The notes beneath the pieces were generated by a model. That model ran no database searches and was not told where the DNA came from. It saw nothing but the letters and a program-made list of their open reading frames with translations. A DNA stretch of 7,871 bases. It comes from Nitrospira sp. GTDB taxonomy: Bacteria; Nitrospirota; Nitrospiria; Nitrospirales; Nitrospiraceae. Where the stretch lies: positions 2,438-10,308 of the forward strand of contig JABMDH010000065.1 of NCBI GenBank assembly GCA_015904075.1. Direction: 5' to 3'. The position numbers were made by a program, and so were the translations under genes. Positions 1-6,602 of the stretch are shown here, one piece after another (position 1 is the first letter of the stretch; every line of letters begins with the position of its first letter).

Positions 1-13
1 CCTTGACCTCGAC

Positions 14-499
14 CTAAGCCTTTCCTATGCTCACGGCGTCTCCCGGCCTGGCCACGCCTTCGCGCAGCACCTTCGCATAGACACGACTCCAACCGGGATT
101 CACTTTCTGTGAAATCCGGGAAAAGTCTCCCTCTCGAAACCACGACGCATTCTTGCTGCATGGGGAGGTATAGCTGGTGACTTCCAGTTGTAGCTCCGGC
201 CCGACCGACAGCACAACGCCCGGCTTCACCAGATCCCACTCCAACCCGGCAATCGTCAGATTTTCGCCGGACAACCCCGCGTCAATTGAATGTCCTTCGT
301 CCTGCAGTCGCTCGATCAATTCGAGCGAATAGAGACAGACTGCGCGATCAGGCCCGCCGTGGAATTTCAGGTTTTCCTGCCGATCCCCCTCCACACCGTC
401 CTTACCGACTTTCACCTCGAACACAGGCCGTTTCGGCACGCCTCCGTCCGAGACGCTGATCTGATGCACATGTGGATAAGGCGGGCGACCGTTCTCCAT
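14..499 (-). CDS. MOSC-domain protein, YiiM-like
   Basis: The 161-residue product is a short stand-alone MOSC domain. These domains bind molybdenum cofactor or handle sulfur, and YiiM-type members are linked to detoxification of N-hydroxylated compounds. The actual substrate here is not known. Visible hallmarks are HGGPDRAVCLYS (about residues 47-58), GLSGENLT (75-82) and a conserved cysteine in TSPCSKNASWF (Cys114), the expected cofactor ligand. I start at the ATG read at 499-497 because a good AGGAG ribosome binding site lies 8-9 nt upstream. The open frame extends 37 codons further upstream, but only as an out-of-frame overlap with prmA. The gene starts 4 bp after the prmA stop, so it is probably co-transcribed and its binding site lies inside the prmA end. 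No signal peptide is seen, so it should be cytoplasmic. The family call is firm and the role is not. Confidence 0.88.
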   Translation of the reverse strand: MENGRPPYPHVHQISVSDGGVPKRPVFEVKVGKDGVEGDRQENLKFHGGPDRAVCLYSLELIERLQDEGHSIDAGLSGENLTIAGLEWDLVKPGVVLSVGPELQLEVTSYTSPCSKNASWFREGDFSRISQKVNPGWSRVYAKVLREGVARPGDAVSIGKA

Positions 500-503
500 C
501 CAT

Positions 504-1373
504 TCACACTCCTTCGCAAGATTGGACCGGCAGAAACTCCATTGCGAGCCAGCCGTCTTGTTCCCGTTCGCGACCGGGATAGAGGCCGGCCGCCGCAAAA
601 GCTGCGACAACTTCTTTCCGCTGATCCTGCAACAGACCAGAAATCAGCAACCTGCGCGCACCGCACAGAGCCAGCTGCTCCGCGAGTTGCAGCAACGTCT
701 GCCGGTCGAGATTGGCCAGGACCAGATCGGGCCGGACCGAAGCAGCCCCATCCTGAAGCGTCCCGCAGACATAGCGCAACTCCGACCCAAATCCATTTTG
801 CTTGGCACACTCTTCCGCACACTCGACCGCCACGGGATCATACTCGATGCCGAGAGCGGACCGCGCGCCCAACCGCAACGCCGCCATGGCCAGAATGCCG
901 CTGCCGCTCCCCACGTCCAGCACCGTTTCATCCCCATGAATTACCTCTTCCAGCCATTCCAGCAGCATCCGCGTGGTCGCATGGTGGCCGGTGCCAAAGG
1001 CTTGCTTGGGGTCGAGGATAATCTCGATCTGCCCCGGCTGCAGACTCACCGGATCCCAACTGGGTCTGATCAGGATCCGCTTCCCGATCCATAACGGTTT
1101 CACCGACTGCGCCCACTGCTGATTCCAATCCTGATGAGGCAGTGCATGGACCTGAATCTCCGGTTCGTTCGCTCCGTCGAGTTGCCGGAGAATCTGTCTC
1201 AGTTTCACCAGATGGTCGGGCGACCAGATCTCGCTTGGCCAGTAAAGATGCACGGTCTCGCCTTCTTGCCAGCCACCCTGCACCGCTGGATCATCGAGTA
1301 GCCCAAGCACCTCCCCGGCATCGAGGCGCGACACAATCCGTACGTCCACCCAGTTGGAAATCGTTGACGGCAT
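504..1373 (-). CDS. prmA: Ribosomal protein L11 methyltransferase PrmA
   Basis: This is a cytoplasmic SAM-dependent enzyme that methylates ribosomal protein L11. The 289-residue length fits the family (about 290-310). In order one sees the N-terminal substrate-recognition half with the QDWNQQW motif (81-87), the PrmA signature DPKQAFGTGHHATT (121-134), SAM motif I VLDVGSGSGILA (151-162), an acidic residue for ribose binding in GIEYDP (175-180), and LANLDRQ (219-225) in place of the usual catalytic-loop NI/NP motif. I chose the ATG at 1373-1371. The open frame continues 106 codons upstream, but that part is unlike PrmA and lies antisense to the MutS-like gene. A GTG directly before the ATG is a possible alternative, and the ribosome binding site is weak (GGGA). 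The gene is first in a two-gene unit with the MOSC gene. It diverges from the MutS-like gene with only 30 bp between starts, so its promoter must overlap the neighbouring coding sequence. Confidence 0.93.
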   Translation of the reverse strand: MPSTISNWVDVRIVSRLDAGEVLGLLDDPAVQGGWQEGETVHLYWPSEIWSPDHLVKLRQILRQLDGANEPEIQVHALPHQDWNQQWAQSVKPLWIGKRILIRPSWDPVSLQPGQIEIILDPKQAFGTGHHATTRMLLEWLEEVIHGDETVLDVGSGSGILAMAALRLGARSALGIEYDPVAVECAEECAKQNGFGSELRYVCGTLQDGAASVRPDLVLANLDRQTLLQLAEQLALCGARRLLISGLLQDQRKEVVAAFAAAGLYPGREREQDGWLAMEFLPVQSCEGV

Positions 1374-1403
1374 CACGCAGTTCCCAGTAAGGTCGATGAC
1401 ATC

Positions 1404-3226
1404 ATGACCAGCCCCTCGCGCCCGGCACAACTGCAACGGATGCTCATCCGAATCGACCGCCTCATCCAGCGAGGGACGCACACCAGCGCTCGTTTCACAC
1501 TGTGTCGCCTGGTCATTTTTCTCGCCGGCCTCGGCTGCTCCATCGCACTCTATACATCCGGCTGGTACACCACGGGCAACTCCGCGCTGGCCGGTTTTGC
1601 GGGCTTGTTCCTCGCCGTGGCCGCGTATCATAACAGGCTGGAGCACCGGATTCACCGGCTCCGCTTGTGGAAAAGCATCAAAGCCGCTCACATGGCCAGG
1701 ATTTCATTGGATTGGCCCAATATTCCTCCCCGGCCATCCGAGACGCCCGCGACGCATTGCTATGCCAAAGACCTTGATCTGACCGGGCCCCACTCCCTGC
1801 TCCATCTCCTCGACACAACCGTCTCCGACCATGGCCGCGTGCGACTGGCTGCGTGGCTCCTCGATCAGCCGCCAACGCAGGAGGTCTGGTCCCGCCGTCG
1901 ACGGCTGGTGCAAGAATTGGCGACCCGTCCGCTCTTTCGCGATCGCCTCACCCTCCATGCACGACTGGCCGGCGAGGAAGAGATTAACGGCCGCCGTCTG
2001 GCCGCGGTTGTCCAACACCCGGTCGGATTCCCTCGTCTGAACGTGACGCTCATCGTCCAACTCATCTTGGCACTGTCCACGGCGGTGCTGGGGTTCGGCG
2101 CGCTGCTCGGAGCGCTCCCAAGTTACTGGATGTTCTCCTTCGGCGCGTACGTGTTGATCTACTTCATGACCGACCAAGGTGAACACTTACTCGAACACGC
2201 GGTGGGGCTCCATCATGAAATGGAACGGCTGGAAACCGTCTTGTGCCATCTGGAACGGTATGCCAATACCACCACGCCCGCCCTGGCCGACACCTGTGCC
2301 CCGCTGATGCACAGCACCGCCCGGCCTTCGCTTCACCTGGCGCACGCCGCAAGGACTCTGCACGCCATCAGCGTGAAGGCCAATCCCCTGCTGCATCTGG
2401 GCCTCAATGCGCTCGGCCCCTGGGATCTGTGGTTCACCCGGCGGCTGATTCATGTGCAGCAGTCCATCAAAGACCATCTGCCGCTCTGGCTCGATTGTTT
2501 GGCCGACATCGAAGCCGCGTCGGCCTTGGCGAACGTTGCCTATCTCCATCCCCACTATGCCTGGCCCGAACCGCTTGAACTGTCCCCCCGACACAACGGG
2601 GCGAACGTAGCCATCCGTGCCAACCGGCTTGGGCATCCGCTGCTGCCTGCCAACGCTCGCGTGGCCAACGATGTCCGTTTGGACAAGCTCGGCTCGATCC
2701 ATCTCATCACCGGCTCAAACATGTCCGGCAAGAGCACGTTCCTGCGTACGATCGGCATCAATCTGTGCCTTGCGCAAGCCGGCGGTCCGGCGTGCGCCAC
2801 ATCGTTCACCTGGAGTTGGAGTCGCCTGGCCTGTTGCATCCGCGTCGACGACTCGCTGGATGCGGGCTTGTCGTTTTTCTACGCCGAAGTCAAACGGCTC
2901 AAGACAATCCTCGACGCAACCCAGGACCGGACCGCGCCCCCTGTGCTGTTCCTGATCGACGAGATTTTCAAGGGAACGAACAATCGCGAGCGCCTGCCAG
3001 AGGCAACGGGCTGGGCCTCGTCACGACCCATGACCTCGAACTCACAGACCTCGATAAAACAGTTCCACAGCTCACCAACGCGCATTTTCAAGAAACCGTC
3101 GACGCCGGCGCGTTACAATTCGACTACACGCTGCGCCCAGGCCCCTGCCCGACGACTAACGCGCTACGGATCATGGAGTTGGAAGGACTGCCGGTACCAA
3201 AACTGGATGACAACAGGCCATCGTAG
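1404..3226 (+). pseudogene. Membrane-anchored MutS-family ATPase, frameshifted near the C-terminus
   Basis: The product is related to the ATPase half of the mismatch-repair protein MutS but has an N-terminal membrane part, so it is unlikely to be the canonical repair MutS. Hydrophobic segments lie at about residues 35-55, 60-75, 213-232 and 237-256. Walker A is GSNMSGKST (437-445) and Walker B is LFLIDE (515-520), followed by IFKGTNNRERL up to residue 531. Directly after RERL (base 2996) the frame changes. The family-like continuation GNGLGLVTTHDLELTDLD, ending at the TAG at 3224-3226, is in the next frame. In relatives as I remember them, about ten residues resembling IGSRAYIRAL separate the two parts, so roughly 31 nt appear to be missing. 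Left uncorrected, frame 1 runs to a TGA at 3234-3236 with an unrelated tail, and the product loses the HD switch motif. The start ATG has AAGG 11 nt upstream. The cause may be real decay or an assembly error. The 3' end is duplicated at 3988-4045. Confidence 0.82.
3141..3198 (+). repeat. 3'-end repeat, copy 1 (inside the MutS-like gene)
   Basis: These 58 bases encode the conserved tail PCPTTNALRIMELEGLPVP of the MutS-like gene. They match 3988-4045 at 52 of 58 positions. The first 23 bases (3141-3163) are identical to 3988-4010, and all six mismatches lie to the right of that block. Each mismatch leaves the amino acid unchanged (CTA/TTG, ATC/ATT, GAG/GAA, GGA/GGG, CTG/CTA). To the left of the block there is no similarity. 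After the repeat, this copy continues KLDDNRPS to the stop. The pattern resembles a recombination core followed by two alternative gene ends. Confidence 0.85.
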
Positions 3227-3280
3227 GACGTTCTGAGTTGGTAGCGTGGCATACCAAGGAATGCACGTGAGGGAAAGTGG

Positions 3281-3658
3281 TTATCGCGCCTTCACCACCG
3301 TGATGTCGTGCATGGGATAATCTTTCACATTGCCGGTCGCCAAGGTCGCACCTTCAACAAAGGCTGTCGCGGCGATCAAACAATCAGCCAACTCGAGACG
3401 CCGGGTTTTCGTTCTGCGTTTGAAACGCCCCGCAACTTCAGCAATGTCTTGCGTCACGGGAAGTATCACCAACCCATCCAGCAGCGCACGTGTTGCCCGT
3501 TCCTCCTCCGGATACATCCCCACGAAAAGTTCCGCCACTGAAATGACGGAACAGCAGGGAACAAATCGATCGGCCGCATCTTCAAGAAAGGCCTTGACGG
3601 CTTCCCGCCCCCTGAGCACATCAATGAGGACATCCGTATCCAATAGAATCTTTGTCAC
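3281..3658 (-). CDS. PIN-domain ribonuclease toxin, VapC-like
   Basis: The 125-residue product is a PIN-domain protein, the toxin of a type II toxin-antitoxin pair. VapC toxins cut RNA, often tRNA, using Mg2+ bound by an acidic cluster. The expected residues are present: Asp7 and Asp9 in LLDTDVLIDVLRG, Glu43 in SVAELFVG, Asp92 in LELADCLIAAT, and Asn110/Asp113 in ATGNVKDY. I use the GTG at 3658-3656. It overlaps the antitoxin stop in a GTGA arrangement and puts the first PIN strand directly at the N-terminus. The open frame extends 32 codons upstream to an ATG, but only inside the antitoxin gene. There is no strong independent ribosome binding site, so translation is probably coupled to the antitoxin. 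The target RNA cannot be told from the sequence. The pair lies between two copies of the MutS-like gene end. Confidence 0.88.
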   Translation of the reverse strand: MTKILLDTDVLIDVLRGREAVKAFLEDAADRFVPCCSVISVAELFVGMYPEEERATRALLDGLVILPVTQDIAEVAGRFKRRTKTRRLELADCLIAATAFVEGATLATGNVKDYPMHDITVVKAR

Positions 3659-3921
3659 TGAACGCCCACCCGCCTCAGGCGGGACGATCTTCGAAGTGCG
3701 CGAACAAACCGGCGGGTGCCTTTCGCAAGACCCGCATGCTCGCTCTTTATCCACGCCCCGAAGCTGAGCTGCAGGGATTTCTTGAACTTGATCCGCTTCA
3801 ACTCATGACGCAACGCGTCACCCACGACCTTGCTCTGCTCCCCTTTCGGAACCGCCCGTTTCAATTCATCAAGCAAATCCTCAGGCAATGTAAAATTCGC
3901 CTGTCTGGTTGCGCTAGCCAT
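3655..3921 (-). CDS. Ribbon-helix-helix antitoxin, VapB-like
   Basis: This 88-residue antitoxin partners the downstream PIN toxin. The N-terminal part, with ANFTLPEDLLDELKRAV then QSKVVGDALRHELKR (residues 8-42), has the strand-helix-helix look of a ribbon-helix-helix DNA-binding dimer that autoregulates the operon. The following LSFGAWIKSEHAGLAKGTRRFVRAL (52-76) is the kind of segment that wraps the toxin. I start at the ATG at 3921-3919 because GGGAGG lies 5 nt upstream (3932-3927). The frame is open for 14 more codons upstream, but those overlap the promoter. The last ten or so residues (SSRLRRVGVQ) are translated from a GC-rich palindrome at 3669-3683 and look like an add-on to the family's usual end. 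The stop overlaps the toxin start by 2 nt. Confidence 0.87.
   Translation of the reverse strand: MASATRQANFTLPEDLLDELKRAVPKGEQSKVVGDALRHELKRIKFKKSLQLSFGAWIKSEHAGLAKGTRRFVRALRRSSRLRRVGVQ
3669..3683 (-). repeat. Perfect palindrome in the antitoxin 3' end, just before the toxin start
   Basis: CCCGCCT and AGGCGGG form a perfect 7-bp inverted repeat around one base. In the toxin-antitoxin mRNA this gives a very stable short hairpin ending 10 nt before the toxin GTG, and it contains the only purine-rich stretch near that start. It could limit free ribosome entry at the toxin and favour coupled translation. That role is inference; the palindrome itself is read directly. Confidence 0.6.
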
Positions 3922-3946
3922 GAGAGCCTCCCTTAATCTAGAGAAT

Positions 3947-3982
3947 GGCCTATATGATGGCATAGGTCCCAGAAGCTGTCAA
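3947..3982 (-). promoter_or_regulatory. Promoter and operator-like inverted repeat of the toxin-antitoxin operon
   Basis: On the minus strand a perfect TTGACA (3982-3977) is followed after 17 nt by CATCAT (3959-3954), a 4/6 match to the -10 consensus. This would start transcription about 25-30 nt upstream of the antitoxin ATG. Overlapping the -10 is an inverted repeat, GGCCTAT (3947-3953) and ATAGGTC (3962-3968), with one mismatch and an 8-nt centre. It is a plausible binding site for the ribbon-helix-helix antitoxin, giving autorepression. The -35 lies only 5 bp from the second copy of the MutS-like gene end, so the promoter is at the very edge of the putative cassette. Confidence 0.6.
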
Positions 3983-3987
3983 AATAA

Positions 3988-4060
3988 GCCCCTGCCCGAC
4001 GACTAACGCGTTGCGGATTATGGAATTGGAAGGGCTACCGGTACCTCCGCCTCAGTCCTA
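3988..4060 (+). pseudogene. Detached 3' end of a MutS-like gene (repeat copy 2)
   Basis: Read from 3990, this stretch encodes PCPTTNALRIMELEGLPVP and then PPPQS before a TAA at 4059-4061. The first 19 residues are identical to those at 3143-3199, yet the DNA differs at several third positions and one leucine codon. Both copies therefore appear to have evolved as coding sequence before being brought together. Nothing upstream (3922-3987) continues the protein, so this is a stranded gene end and not a gene. The match to copy 1 begins abruptly at 3988 with a 23-base identical block. It is best explained as the original gene end displaced when the 847-bp segment between the two cores was inserted. 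The alternative is a relic of recombination with a diverged copy. Confidence 0.8.
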
Positions 4061-4213
4061 ACCTCTTCGAGAGTATTATTCCATCAGCGCTGTCAGATCA
4101 CTTCGATCTTCACTCGGCTAGTCCGAGCGTCAGACGGGAATGACATACCATATGCAACTGAGTTGTTTGACACCACCGATCAGACTCAATTTGCTTTTGT
4201 TTCTTATCGGTTC

Positions 4214-4279
4214 GGCATATCTATGCCAGCAACTTGCTGAACTACTATTGCAAAGGTGACTGCTGGCATGGGTTATGCC
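4214..4279. repeat. 66-nt imperfect compound hairpin
   Basis: Three nested pairings share one axis. GGCATA (4214-4219) pairs with TATGCC (4274-4279), ATGCCAGCA (4223-4231) with TGCTGGCAT (4261-4269), and TTGC (4234-4237) with GCAA (4250-4253). That makes 19 bp in total with small internal loops. There are competing local folds: GGCATA with TATGCC at 4222-4227 (a 14-bp palindrome), CAGCAA with TTGCTG (4227-4239), and GGCAT with ATGCC (4265-4279). Mutually exclusive folds of this kind occur in leader RNAs and also at recombination sites. The sequence alone does not say which applies, or whether it is functional. Confidence 0.5.
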
Positions 4280-4432
4280 GGATAGCAATTTGAAGGAAGG
4301 GGGGAACGGTCCATTGACACTGCTTGCGAAGGAGAGTAGGAATGGGCGTGTTCGTTAACCTCTTTCTTCCCCATCCCTCCGGATCAACAAGGGGGTGATC
4401 ATGGAAGATCATACGCCACCCGACCACAACTG

Positions 4433-4452
4433 CCCGCCGAGTCACCGGCGGG
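4433..4452. repeat. GC-rich perfect hairpin downstream of the infA remnant
   Basis: CCCGCCG (4433-4439) and CGGCGGG (4446-4452) form a perfect 7-bp stem with a 6-nt loop. It lies about 30 nt past the stop of the minus-strand infA fragment and may once have ended its transcript. No T run follows on either strand, so it is not a standard intrinsic terminator. Confidence 0.45.
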
Positions 4453-4480
4453 CGCCTCGTCAGAGACACTAACCGCTTCC

Positions 4481-4579
4481 CTATCTTCCGCGGTACACGA
4501 TCCTTCCCTTCGTGAGGTCGTACGGCGTCATCTCCACCGTCACCGCGTCGCCGGTGAGGATGCGGATGTATCGCGCCAT
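4481..4579 (-). pseudogene. infA: Truncated infA, C-terminal part of translation initiation factor IF-1
   Basis: Read on the minus strand, 4569-4484 encodes [18 protein letters not shown] followed by [11 protein letters not shown], then a TAG at 4483-4481. This is the conserved C-terminal part of IF-1, the roughly 72-residue OB-fold factor that binds the ribosomal A site during initiation. About 29 codons are clearly recognisable. Upstream the frame reads IMAR, with an ATG at 4579-4577, but the N-terminal half (the usual MAKE... through HVSGK region) is absent. Instead the opposite strand carries the receptor's start and signal peptide. The fragment cannot fold as IF-1, and since IF-1 is essential an intact copy should exist elsewhere. 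The junction lies at about 4570-4580. It was recognised by eye from the motif and is confident for so short a piece. Confidence 0.8.
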
Positions 4580-4580
4580 T

Positions 4581-6592
4581 ATGGACACCGGCTGCTCTTC
4601 CAGTCATCCCACTGTCGATACCCAGCCAGGCGGTCCCATCTCATCCGGCATACTCGGCTTGCTGCTGGTGTGCTTTTCAATGCCTGCCGTTGCCGCTCCG
4701 GAACCGGCCCGGGAGTCGAAGGATGCACCCCATGTGTTTTCATTGATCGAAGAAGAAACCGTCAGCACGGCAATCCGCCGGGAACAACCCATTTCCCAAG
4801 CCCCCTCCAATGTCTACGTCATTACCGCCGAGGACATCCGTCAATCGGGCGCCCCCGATGTCCCGACCATCTTGCGCCGCATTCCCGGCCTTGACGTCAT
4901 GCAGGTGACCGGAGCGGACTTCAACGTCAGTGTGCGCGGCAACAACCAACTGTTCGCCAACAAGATGCTCGTGTTGATCGACGGCCGCTCCGTCTATATC
5001 GATGTCCAAGGGTTCATCTTCTGGAAAGGGATCGAGGTGATCAAGGGGCCTGTGGCTGCGCTCTACGGCTTTAATGCGTTCGACGGGGTCGTAAACATCA
5101 TCACTAAGTCACCGAAAGAGATGGCAGGGACCACGTTGCAAGTAGGCGGCGGGGAGGTCGGCACCATCTCGACCTCGGCTGTGCAGGCCGGGGCAGAAGG
5201 GAATTTCAAGTACCGCGTCTCGGGAGGCTATGAGCAGAACCATCAATGGCGAGCGCAAGATACGGCGGCCTTTCGCTCCTATAAATTCAACAGCCAAATG
5301 GACTATGCGCTGTCAGGCCAATCGAAAGCATCTGTTTCAGGTGGTCTCGTCTATATGGATCCCCACGACGGGCCGCTGGTTGGGGCAGGCAGCACCCTCC
5401 TGACCTCCGGTGTCAAACTGCCCTACGCAAACCTTTCGTATGAAAATCAGGGGGTCTTCCTCCGTGCCTACTGGAACGGTTTTTCGCGGATGTAGATGCC
5501 TCCGCTCATCCTCTCTTACAACGGTTCGTCACGGTCACGGATCCCGCGGGACGGTCGGATCTGAACTTCTCAGGCAACACGTACAACGTCGAAGGGCAAC
5601 ACTCCATCAAGGTCGGCGAATCGGGACAACTGACCTACGGTCTCAACTACCACCACAACACGTTTTCGTGCAACTGCATCTCCAGCGTTGGGAAAGAAAA
5701 CCGGTTGGGCATGTACGTCCAAGGCGAGTGGTCCATCCTCCCCTCGGTCAATGTGGTCGGAGGATTGCGATACGACCTCCATACCCAAATCAATCCCACC
5801 TACAGCCCGCGTCTCGCCGTCCTGTACACACCGATTCCCGGACACACGTTACGCGCGCAAGCCTCTGTCGCCTATCGTCCTCCAACCTTATTCGAAACGT
5901 ATGAAAACGCCCGCATCACACCCCTCGTTCCCAACCCATTCTTTCCCGTCACCAATCCCATCCTTGGATCAGGCACTCTGCATCCTGAAAAAATTGTCTC
6001 CTACGAGCTGGGCTATCAAGGATGGTTCTATCGTCACCGGATTCGAGTCCGAGCCGACCTCTTTTTTAACCGCATCTCCAACCTGATCGGTCTTGAGGCG
6101 ACCAGCACCATGGCAAGCACCGTAAATTTCGGCAGAGCTGAAATGTACGGAGGAGAAGCCGGCGTTGAGTTTCAAGCGACCTCCTGGCTGACCGGGTTTG
6201 CCAATTACTCCTTCCAGGAGATTGGACACAACATCACAGGACTCGGCCGGCGCGGCGCGCCTCAATCAAAAGTCAACGCCGGATTGCGGGGAGAATGGGA
6301 CAACGGCATCAACGGCGACGTCGTGCTGCATTATGTTGGATCGGCAACCTACCCCCTGGCCCAATCATTCGATATCTTCGGAGTATCGCCGGGAACGCGA
6401 GTCAGCGACTACACACTGCTCAACTTCCGCGCCGGCTATCGCTTTTGGGAACAAGACACGGCTGCCGGCATCAGACAGTCAGCCGAAGCCGCCATATCGG
6501 TCTTCAATGCGCTGAACGACGGCCACAGGGAACACCCTCTCGGCGACCTCATAGAAAGACGCGTGATGGCCTGGCTGACGCTCAAATTGTAA
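4581..6592 (+). pseudogene. TonB-dependent outer-membrane receptor, frameshifted
   Basis: This is an outer-membrane β-barrel receptor of about 670 residues once one base is restored. With the ATG at 4581, a signal peptide (hydrophobic SGILGLLLVCFSMPAVAA, about 22-39) is followed by the plug domain: SNVYVITAEDIRQSGA (76-91), ILRRIPGLDVMQ (97-108), VRGNNQL (118-124), MLVLIDGRSVY (129-139) and LYGFNAFDGVVNIITKSP (161-178). The barrel follows and ends at LTLKL. The frame stops at 5493-5495, but the next frame continues the barrel without a gap. Adding one T to the five-T run at 5480-5484 restores NGFFADVDAS. The plug also lacks about ten residues between FWKG and IEVIKGP. The start is uncertain: ATGs at 4560 and 4566 (AGGA at 4557-4560) also precede it, and those codons overlap the infA remnant. 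The ligand is unknown. It heads the operon with the binding protein and sensor. Confidence 0.85.
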
Positions 6593-6602
6593 GGGAAATC
6601 CC

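Larger units (their letters stand above)
4061..4480. other. Gene-poor interval rich in palindromes
   Basis: I see no convincing protein gene here. The left part holds two small hairpins, AGATC/GATCT (4095-4109) and CTCGG/CCGAG (4113-4127). Bases 4141-4260 are AT-rich for this window (50 G+C of 120 by hand count) and contain CAACTGAGTTG (4155-4165) and the compound hairpin described separately. TTGACA occurs at 4167-4172 and 4314-4319, but neither has a good -10 at 16-18 nt, so I do not call a promoter. A 35-codon frame at 4152-4256 has a hydrophobic middle but a poor ribosome binding site. Two tiny frames with good binding sites lie at 4342-4398 and 4401-4472. The receptor operon's promoter is probably in this interval or just after it, but I cannot place it. 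Confidence 0.5.

Noticed and set aside
290..1021. Long plus-strand open frame opposite prmA and the MOSC gene
   Set aside because: It is rich in arginine, proline and histidine in the manner of GC-rich antisense frames, with no recognisable domain, and two real genes lie on the other strand.
1374..1691. Upstream extension of the prmA frame (106 codons)
   Set aside because: It has no PrmA-like sequence and is antisense to the clearly coding MutS-like N-terminus. PrmA length and motifs fit the later ATG.
4152..4259. 35-codon frame with a hydrophobic middle, a possible small membrane peptide
   Set aside because: The ribosome binding site is poor, and the frame is interwoven with palindromes that explain the sequence equally well.
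4214..4279. Integron attC site
   Set aside because: GTTATGC at the right end is close to the core consensus GTTRRRY, but its fourth-to-last position does not fit and the left end lacks the matching RYYYAAC. No integron integrase is seen.
4314..4342. Promoter from TTGACA at 4314-4319
   Set aside because: The hexamer 17 nt downstream (TAGGAA) matches the -10 consensus at only 3 of 6 positions.
4433..4452. Rho-independent terminator
   Set aside because: The stem is strong, but no T run follows on either strand.
4260..4560. Cobalamin riboswitch upstream of the receptor
   Set aside because: Neither strand shows the conserved B12-box or the CCGCACTGT-type core.
4512..4580. Receptor start at the first ATG-type codon of its open frame (4512)
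   Set aside because: The first codons are antisense to the conserved infA fragment and precede a complete signal peptide. Starts at 4566 or 4581 are more likely.
4245..4607. 120-codon minus-strand open frame
   Set aside because: It covers the infA remnant in the wrong frame and shows no family resemblance. The IF-1 reading is in another frame.
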